The position numbers were made by a program, and so were the translations under genes. From the NCBI GenBank assembly GCA_002778195.1, contig PCDI01000001.1:2306939-2370938 (forward strand): 64,000 nt of DNA, given 5' to 3'. Below, piece by piece: positions 56,605 through 64,000 of the stretch (its first letter is position 1; every line of letters starts with the position of its first letter). Origin of the DNA: Raffaelea ambrosiae. Lineage: Eukaryota; Ascomycota; Sordariomycetes; Ophiostomatales; Ophiostomataceae. The notes beneath the pieces are model-generated. The model searched no databases, was not told the origin of the DNA, and was given only the letters and a program-made list of their open reading frames with translations.

Positions 56605-57634
56605 GTACGGACGTGTCTGTGCCTATTTGCCAGTTCTGAGAACACCCCCCCGATAGGGTGTTTGGAACAGAGCTCTATTGCAACTAGTGAGGGCGCATTT
56701 TCATTGCCTCTCAAGCGCTTCGGGATTGGAGTTTTTCTTGTCCTTTTTTGTTTTTTATGGAGTCAAGGAAATGGATACAAAGAAGTCGTCAAGAGCCCGG
56801 AAAGGATAGACGATGGGATTTTTTCAAGGAGAAACTGATCACAAAAAACTATGATACCTCAGAAAAAGCGTGGCTCGCCTCACCCTTAGAAAGAGGGAAG
56901 GAAGCACCTTTACAAAAAATAATAAAACCCAATTCACTCAATTACCATTGACCCTTGTTCGTGCCTATGCTGTCACTCCCCTGGCTACTAGGAGCTGAAA
57001 AGGACGATCATCCTACGGCACGCCATACAAATCTGGTTTAGGTGATCGCCGCTAGGCACGTTTGCGGATAGATCCCTGGGTCGGGAACGAGGGTACAGGT
57101 CGGCAGCAGTCTGTGTTTGTAGATGAGCGTGATCACAACGCGTCATCCACATAAGGCCAGAATGGAGAGAAAGCAATGACATATTTGTATTCCATAACAA
57201 GCAGACTCCGTATCCGTCGCAAAGTGAACTAAAAAAGGTAAGGTGGAAGACAAAAAGAAAGAAAGGAAAAGTAATTAGAAAAATAAAACTCCTCATACAT
57301 GGCCATGATAGGCCAAATCGTAATCCCAAACGACAAAAACACGAAAACACAAAAGCATAGCTTTTCTTGGCTTGGTTGTTCCCATCAATCCCAAGGCAAA
57401 GATTTTCCATTCCCTTCACAAATTGTGCTCGAAATAGCAGTGGCATATCGCAAACAAGCAGAAACCAACAGCACGATGTCGTAGATTCGTCCTCGCAGAA
57501 AGATGAAAACAGAAATGCCAGAAAACAAAATGGGCGAACAGGAGCGCCGAGAAGCATAGGTTGGATCGTCTTCGGCTCGAGGCCCGACTCCAACACTCTC
57601 ACTCCTGGGGTAGTTGCCTCGCTTAGCAACTGCT
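56605..57634. other. Convergent 3' interval
   Basis: 1.0 kb between two converging genes; AT-richer with A-rich tracts (56880-56940, 57230-57300). It contains no supportable CDS and probably holds both 3' UTRs. Confidence 0.55.
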
Positions 57635-58421
57635 TTACTGAGTGCTTTGCTGAGTGCTCGCCGCCGCCGTTGTCGTCGATGTCGCTGCTGCTGCTGCTGC
57701 TGCTGTCGTCGTGGCCGCCCCCCCTTCTTGGGCACGCAAGCCGGCACTTGCCGCACTCTCACCAACGCGCACCTCATCCTCGGGGACGCCCACCCCGACA
57801 CTGCCAGCCGCACTCAGCATGCTTGTCACACGCTCCCGGCCGCTCTCGCGCCGTCCAGCAATGCCCACGCCTCCGCCTCCACCAGCGGACGTTCCGCCAG
57901 CCCCTGTTGTTGCACCTCCACCAGCACCACTACCACCACCCAGACCGGCTACAGCCGCCGCCGTCGACCCAGACACGGATGCCGACGACATGGCCGCCGT
58001 CGAGCCCCCGGGGGTCATGACGACGCTCATGCTCGCTGTCGTGCTGACGCTCTCGCTGCGGGCGCGGCTGGCATCGCTGGTGCGTCGCTCACGGCGGTGG
58101 TCACGGTGCTGCTGTAGCTGCTGTTGCTGCTGTTGGTGGTGGTGGTGGTGTGAAGAGTGGTGATGATGCGGATGGGAAGTGGACGACGACGCAGTGATGG
58201 CAACAGTGGCAGTGGCAGCTGTGGCAGTGGCCGTGGCTGTGGCTGCTGCTGTCGCCGCCGCCCGTTCGAGCTCCCGGATGCGGCGCTTCAGCGCCTCGTT
58301 CTCGCGCTTGACGCTCTCCAGCTCGGCCCGGTAGAAGGCGGTCTCTTCGTAGCGTGCCGTCCCGGGCAGGATGGCTGGGGACATGTCGCTGGCCGCGGGT
58401 GTGCTGCCGCCCGCGGCACCA

Positions 58422-58454
<33 letters not shown>

Positions 58455-59439
58455 ATGCCAGCACCGATGCTGGTCCGGAACGAATGGGAAGACTGCGCCG
58501 CCGATGACTGGGCGAAATAGCCGGCCATCGAGCCAGCCTCGCCCATGTGTGACGAGTGGTACGAGTGTGACAGCGACCCGGGACCTGGCGAGTTGGCTCG
58601 GCTGCGGCGCGAGGCGGTGCTGTTCTGGCGGCTGAGGCCCGGTGCGGAGGGCCGGATGGGCGCGGGAGCGGTGATGCCGACAACAGAGGGGGCGCCGGGG
58701 TTGTTGTTCGTCTGGCTGCGGGTGCTGGTGTTGGAGTACGTGCGGCTGTGGCGGCCGGCGGACGAGGGGATGGAGAAGCCGGAGGCGCCAGATGAGAAGA
58801 GCTGGTGGTGGGAGGAGGCGGCGTCGGGGCCGCCCGCGGCGGCCTGGGAGGCCGCGGCAGCGGCAGCGGCAGCATCGGAACCGCCGGCCGAGGTGGAAGA
58901 CGCGTTGGACACGACGGAGGCGTTCTGGGCGCGGAGGAGGGTGAGCTCTCGCGTGAGGCGGTTTACCTGGAGGAAGGTCAGTCATATTGCCCGTCTCTTC
59001 AACCGCGAAGGGGCTTGCCCACCACTGCCTCCTGCTCTTTCTCGAGCTGCATGTGTAGTTCGGCGGCCGTGAGTGGCCGCGGATGTCTCAGCGGGCCTGG
59101 CCCGGGCCCTACGCCAGGGCCGTCACCAGGCTGGCCGGGACCTGTGGAGAGTGTCGTCGCTGCCGGAGGAGGGTAGTAGGGAGATGGCAGAGCCGGGGGC
59201 GGGGCGGTGCCTCCTTGGCTCATGGCCAGCTGGTTCGAGGGGAAGACGTGGATGGACGACGGAGAGTTGGGGACGGGGGGCGGTGGCATCTGGGTCGAGG
59301 CCGAGGGGGCTGCCGTGAGCAATGCCAAAAGGGTGGAGGGTGCGGGATCAGAGGTGCTGTTCGTGGGAGTTGCTGTGCTCGGCTGGCGGGTCGTGGCCAG
59401 CACGCGCGGCGACGGTGGCACGGAGTTGAGGTCAGGCAT
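57635..59439 (-). CDS. Conserved coiled-coil protein with Ser/Gly/Ala/His-rich regions
   Basis: Two exons, 59439-59023 and 58966-57635, with a 56-nt intron (GTGGGC...CTCCAG), give 582 aa. Joining restores LTAAELHMQLEKEQEAVVNRLTR in pieces on both sides of the intron, a leucine-zipper-like helix typical of an ascomycete family of unknown function. A second coiled coil (YEETAFYRAELESVKRENEA, then LKRRIRELERA) lies near residues 340-370. Between and around them are Ser-rich (SRQNSTASRRSRANSPGPG), Gly12, Ala/Thr dipeptide, His and Gln runs. There is no basic region next to the zipper, so it is not a standard bZIP factor. ATG 59439 is the first in the frame after a CT-rich leader. Function unknown; dimerisation through the helices is inferred. 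Confidence 0.82.
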
Positions 59440-61812
59440 GGCGGTGGAGGCGGAGGTGAAGGTGGAGGTGGTGGTGGCCAGGACAGTGAAGCCGGATAGA
59501 GATGGTACGAGCTGAGGAGGGCAGGCTGGCTTCTCGTATCGTCGTCGTGAAATCGGAGTCGAGGAAGGCAGAGAAGGAGGGGCTGAAGCGGCGGAGAGTC
59601 AAAGGAGGACGACAGAGAGACAGAAAGACAAGAGAATGACGAGAATGGTGAGAATGGCGAGAATGACGGAGAATGACGGGGTTCGAAGACGGGGTTCGAA
59701 GATTTGGCTCGAAGACGGGGTTCAAAGACAGGACGCAGAACACACAGACACGACAAAAACGGTTCGCTAGCAAAACAAACACAAACACCCCACACAAGGC
59801 CGCTTCCGCATTAAGGAAAAGACACGTTGGGCGGTTAAGGCGTCGTTGTTGCAAAATGAAACTTTATGCGAACAGGTCGTGTTTCCGGGCAGCCTGGGGA
59901 GGAGGAGGCAAACTTGATTCGTTGGTTTGGGCGTGATGCTTTGGGTCGGTCGGGGTCAGGTTGGCTCAGGCTGGCTCAGAGGGGCCCAGGGTCCTTGCTT
60001 GGGGTCTGGGTCTGCTAATGGGCTGTAGTCTAGAAGACGAATCAAGAGCTGTCTGGTGTGTCTGGTGGGGTCTGCTCCCCGCATCCGGGCGGACAGTGCT
60101 GTATGGTTCCCATACTGTATACGCACTGTATCATCGGGTAGATGCATCTCGAGTGACTCTCGTAAAAGGATATTGGCCCGAGTAGAAATTCGCAGAGTAT
60201 CACGGCGGAGGCCGAGCTGTAGTTCCTACCTGCTATGTACTATTATATGCTGGGAATAACGGCGGTTGCGTGCCCCTCGCATCCCTGCAAGAGCTTGCAG
60301 CATACTAGGACACGCCAACGAAACAGCGAAACCACGGCCTCAGCTTAGACTGCATGAAGACCACCCAACCGCCAGATCCAATCATCGCCGTCTCGACGCC
60401 GGACTAGAGCCTCAGCTGCAGTGTGTACCCGGGATCCATACTACGAGTGTGCTGTACCGTACACCGTACTACTATAGTATGCAAGTACGGGTCTGGCTGA
60501 AAGGACTGGCCAAATAGAAAAAGAGAGGCTAGCTCGACGGGCTCTTTGTTGGACCCGGCGGCCGCCACGGAGAGTAGAACTGAGAACGAAGTAGAAAGAA
60601 GAGAAGAAGAGAAGGGAGAATAGAAGAGACCGAAAAAAAAAACCCAAAAGAGGAATGGAATGCCGAGATAGAAGAGAAAGAAGATCGCAGCACAGCTCGG
60701 AAGCCCATCCCACGATTTAACTACACTCCAGATTGGAAGAGTCAGCACTCCCGTCAGAACTCAAAGTCGTCATCTCAGTCTGACAGCTCAAAGACAACGC
60801 CTCCCTTGGGTCTGGATGGCAGGCTTCGATCGGCCACTGTCGTGTGTTGTGTCTTCGTCGCATCTCTCTTCTTGTCTCTTTATCCTTTTTCTTTTTTTTT
60901 TTCCTTCTTCTTCCACACGTGTCGCTGGGCGATCGAGGCCAATGGATCGACACTACCGCCGCGATGTGGATGGGCCGTCTAGAGCGAGTGACGTACGCAG
61001 CTATGCGCTAGCACGCTAGCCCGGCTCACCAGAAGCCGCCAGCGCTGCGGAATGCCCATTCAGCACCCATTCAGCACCCACCGGAGCTTGCGCTCGCGGC
61101 CTGGGCCAGAACCGCTGAAACAAGAAGCTCTGCACAGCCACGCCCGTCGACCTGACGGAACCGGCAAGAGCTGGTCCCACTTTTGTGCTTCTTTTCCCCT
61201 TCCCTCTACGTAGAGCTTTGCTGGGATGACGTCGAGCTGCCCCTCTTTGGCGCCTTTGGCCGTCCCGCTGCCGGTCCCCCATTCGCCCCCTCTTGGGCTC
61301 TTGGGCTCTCCCACCTCCCACATCATGCATGCACGGAGTGCCCGCAGACAGAGGGGAGCAAGAAGGCAGGCAGCATAAGAATGTGGCCAGACCAGAACCA
61401 CAGCGTACTACTACATAGTCCTGCTGCTACTACACCATACATGAGACAACAGTCGCATGCGTGACTTTTGGGCAGGAGGCCGCAGAAGGGAGCTGAGAGC
61501 TGGAACCAGAGTCGAGCCAGGCGTGTTTGTTAGCGTGTTAGTGCGTGTAAGTTAGCAGTAGTTGCAACACTTTTCAACTGACAGTAGTCAGCCAAACGCC
61601 CCCCCCCTTAACCTACCCTTAAGAACGTGTCTTTCACCTGCCCTTTTTTTTTTCCCCTTCTTCTGCTCTTGGCCATTCTCCTCCCTTCATCGTCCCGTTT
61701 TCTCTGTCTCTCTCTCTTGCACACACACATTTTCTCCTACAACCCTCCTTTCTCGCCATTACCCCCATCGTCACATTCCCATTTGATACCCTCGTTCCTC
61801 GTAGCCGCCATC
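59440..61812. promoter_or_regulatory. Divergent promoter region (2.4 kb)
   Basis: Between the coiled-coil gene (minus) and the RRM gene (plus). Next to the minus start lie GAGAATGGC-like and GGGGTTCGAAGAC-like repeats (59636-59728). Next to the plus start is a 250-nt CT-rich leader. No credible CDS lies between. Confidence 0.5.
59636..59728. repeat. Two short tandem repeat families in a 5' leader
   Basis: A 9-bp GAGAATG(A/G)C-like repeat (about 59636-59676) is followed by a 15-bp GACGGGGTTCGAAGA-like repeat (about 59674-59728, four imperfect copies). Confidence 0.7.
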
Positions 61813-62825
61813 ATGTCGAGCCCCACCACCGTCAACGTCAAGAACGTCGCTGCCACGACCTCTGACAAAGAGATCAAGGACTTCTTCAGCTTCTGGTAGG
61901 TTTCAAACAGTCACTCCCCGCCCCTTGAAAACTTCCCCTTGCTTCGTCTGCTCCTCTCCCTTTCTTTGCTCTGACACATCCCTCCAGCGGCAAGATCACC
62001 GACATCCAGGTCGCCGCCGACGGCGAGGGCAAGGCTGCTGTCGTCACCTTTGAGAAGGACACCGCCGCCAAGACGGCTCTCCTGCTGAACAACACCCAGC
62101 TCGGCCCCAACCACATTACCGTGACGGGCACCACCGCCGTCGACGAGCCCGGTACCGTCGAGAAGGCCGCCGCCGCCGCTCCGGCTGCTGGTGCCACCAC
62201 CGCTGCTACTACTACTACTGCTGCTACCCCTACGGCGGAAAGCACCGCCGCCCCGCTGCAGCACGAGCTCACCCAGGAGGAGAAGCCGCGCGCGCGCATC
62301 TTTGCCGAGTACCTCGCCCACGGCTACGTGATCGGCGACGCCGCCCTGCAGCGCGCCATCGAGCTCGACCACAAGCACAACGTCAGCACGCGCTTCGCCA
62401 CCAAGCTGACCGACCTCGACGCCAAGTACCACGCCACGGAGAAGGCCAAGACGGCCGACCAGTCGTACAACATCACGGCCAAGGCCAACTCCCTGCTGAC
62501 CGGCCTCGGCAGCTACTTTGAAAAGGCGTCCGCCTCGCCCTCGGGCAAGCGCGTCGTCGACTTCTACACCACCCACCAGAAGAAGGTCCAGGACATCCAC
62601 ACCGAGGCCCGCCGTCTGGCCGAGATCAAGAAGCAGGAGGCCGGCGGCAGCGCCTACAAGGCCGCCGGCTTGGAAAAGCTCTTTGGTGCCGAGAAGAAGG
62701 CCGACACTGCTGCCCCGGCTACCACCACAACGGCTGCCGAGCCGGCAGCTGCTGCCGCACCGACGGCCACAACATCCACCACCGAGCCCAAGTTCGACCC
62801 TCCCCCGACGGCCCCGACTGCGTAA
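61813..62825 (+). CDS. Vip1-type RNA-recognition-motif protein
   Basis: Two exons, 61813-61895 and 61988-62825, joined by a 92-nt intron (GTAGGT...CTCCAG), give 306 aa. Residues 1-80 form one RRM: RNP2-like TVNVKNVAATTSDKEIKDFF, then GKITDIQVAADGEGKAAVVTF with the RNP1 position weakly conserved, and LLNNTQLGPNHITV. An Ala/Thr-rich linker follows, then a conserved helical C-terminal domain (PRARIFAEYLAHGYVIGDAA, KHNVSTRF, ITAKANSLLTGLGSYFEKA, VVDFYTTHQKKVQDIHTEARRL in separate blocks) and a Pro/Ala/Thr tail. This is the layout of fission-yeast Vip1 and its ascomycete orthologs (sometimes labelled actin cytoskeleton protein VIP1). RNA targets are unknown. ATG 61813 follows a CT-rich leader with C at -3 to -1. 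Confidence 0.88.
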
Positions 62826-63265
62826 AGCAGTGGTGAAAATGAGAGAGGAAAAGAGTAGGAGAGGAGCGGAAGAAAGGGATTTTGTGTTCTCCTGCTAGTT
62901 TCAATGATGTGTGTGGAAAATACCTGTTCTAATTCCGCGGGTTTTTCCCCCCAATTTTATGACTTTTTTGTTTGTTTGCTTCTGGATTATACACATAGTT
63001 TCTGCCGGGTTGGGAACAGTAGGTAGATGAATTTTGGGAGAAAAAAAAAGGACCTACAAGGACTTCCAAGGCAAGAAAACAAGGCGTGTTTCACTTCTCA
63101 CTTGCACGCCAACGAGAAAAAAAGCCCGAGAAGTACAATGATGAATGCTATGTCTACTTTTTTGAGAACCTTCATGCCCAATGCTATTTTATGTAAATGT
63201 ATGAACAGAACAGAACAGAAATAGAACAACCTCCCTTCCCCCATGCATACACTCTCCTCTCCCTC
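62826..63265. other. Convergent 3' interval
   Basis: 440 bp between two converging stop codons; AT-rich 3' UTR-like sequence with an A8-A9 tract near 63041. No gene seen. Confidence 0.6.
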
Positions 63266-64000
63266 TTAATCAAACGTGATCTTCTTGCCCTGGAACGGCG
63301 CCGTTTGTGCCTTCTCCTTGGCCTTCTTGGCCGCCTCCCAGCTGGGATGCAACGGGCCTTCGTCGTCCCTCTTCTTGATGCTCTCCTTCTTCTCCCTCCG
63401 GGCAGGCTCGTCACCGCCGCCGGCGCCCAACTTGCCGTGCCGCCGGCCCTGCTCCTTGGCCTGCTTCCTACGCAGCCATCGTGGACCGTCGCCCTCGGCC
63501 ACGGCACCGCGCTTCAGGTCCCACGCACCATCCTTGGTCTTGCCCTTGCCCTCCTGGTTCTTCACGTGCTTCGCCTGCTCCTTGAACTTCTTCTCCCAGA
63601 TCGCCTGCCGCGCCCGCTGTCCCCGGCGGTTCTTGCGCTGTGGCGCCAGCATGCGCGCCGCCGCCTCTTCGTAGTCCTCGTCGTCATTGGAGTCGCGGTC
63701 ACCGCCGCCGGCCGCGTAGCCGCTCATCATGAGCGCTGACATGAAGCTGGACCCGCCACCGTGGCTATCCTCCGCAGCCGTGTCTCGAGCTTCGGCTTTC
63801 CGTTTGCGTGGCGGCGGCCGGAGGTCTTCGTCGCTCTCTTCATCGCTGTCCTCGTCGCTGTCTTCATCTTCGTCGTCGTCATCATCATCCTCTTCGCTAT
63901 CATCATCAGAACCTTCGTCTTCGTCACTGAATCCCTCAAACTCTTCCTCCTCCTCTTCATCCTCATCGTCGCCCTCTTCTTTGTACTCGCCGGGCCCTTC
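63266..64000 (-). CDS. BUD22: BUD22-family ribosome-biogenesis protein, C-terminal part, cut by window edge
   Basis: Minus-strand frame open from base 64000 to TAA 63266, 244 codons; the start lies beyond the window. The visible part begins in a long acidic run of Asp/Glu/Ser, then a basic PPRKRKAE stretch, then the BUD22/SRF1-type C-terminus: RRGQRARQAIWEKKFKEQA, a Lys/Gly-rich segment, LHPSWEAAKKAKE and the terminal PFQGKKITFD. BUD22 acts in the nucleolus in small-subunit (SSU processome-associated) pre-rRNA processing in yeast. The family call rests on the terminal LHPSW...FQGKKI-FD signature and the acidic/basic layout. Confidence 0.85.
   Translation of the reverse strand, partial: EGPGEYKEEGDDEDEEEEEEFEGFSDEDEGSDDDSEEDDDDDDEDEDSDEDSDEESDEDLRPPPRKRKAEARDTAAEDSHGGGSSFMSALMMSGYAAGGGDRDSNDDEDYEEAAARMLAPQRKNRRGQRARQAIWEKKFKEQAKHVKNQEGKGKTKDGAWDLKRGAVAEGDGPRWLRRKQAKEQGRRHGKLGAGGGDEPARREKKESIKKRDDEGPLHPSWEAAKKAKEKAQTAPFQGKKITFD

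Overview
The window is nuclear DNA of a filamentous ascomycete, most likely a Sordariomycete. Genes carry short introns (about 50-125 nt) with GT...AG ends and CTAAC/CTGAC-like branch sites, start codons follow pyrimidine-rich leaders, and several products belong to Pezizomycotina-typical families: a LaeA-type methyltransferase, a gp1-like tyrosine-rich protein, a Vip1-type RRM protein, a Cys-rich metallothionein-like peptide and a DUF7924 protein. Order and species cannot be fixed from sequence reading alone.

Left part (1-36 kb): gene-poor. It holds the 3' part of a secreted/vacuolar RNase T2 gene (2-1219), a LaeA-like SAM methyltransferase with a very long disordered N-terminus (7931-10026, three exons), a gp1-like protein (18133-19476, minus) and a Lys/Ser/Pro-rich protein (33947-35527, minus). 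They are separated by 6.7, 8.1 and about 13.4 kb with no supportable coding sequence. These gaps are rich in poly-T/polypyrimidine tracts, CA microsatellites, a 40-bp minisatellite, strong hairpins and a recurrent 9-bp palindrome-like family TACNNNGTA. A possible unrecognised or decayed multi-exon gene lies at 32890-33745.

Middle (36.7-39.8 kb): a zinc-dependent cytidine/deoxycytidylate deaminase-fold protein (minus) overlapping the end of a short plus-strand ORF, and a METTL21/RRG1-type lysine methyltransferase.

Accessory island (about 42.8-52.7 kb, all minus strand): a decayed protein-kinase/KilA-N (APSES-like) gene, an intact-looking DUF7924 gene (two exons), a fragment of another accessory protein, and a large pseudogene at 49047-52672. 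The pseudogene encodes a DUF3435 tyrosine-recombinase-like domain (recognisable R, H-x-x-R, H and Y boxes), a C2H2-like zinc finger and two C-terminal chromodomains. It is broken by at least eight in-frame stops and one frameshift, and most stops fit CpA-to-TpA change, the signature of repeat-induced point mutation. DUF3435 is the family of Starship 'captain' recombinases, so the island is probably the remains of a recombinase-mobilised element with its cargo. This is the most interesting part of the window.

Right part (53.7-64 kb): ordinary, denser gene space: a coiled-coil/low-complexity protein (53681-55608), a 77-aa Cys-rich metallothionein-like protein, a conserved coiled-coil Ser/Gly/Ala-rich protein (57635-59439, minus), the Vip1-type RRM protein (61813-62825) and the C-terminal part of a BUD22-family ribosome-biogenesis protein running off the right edge.
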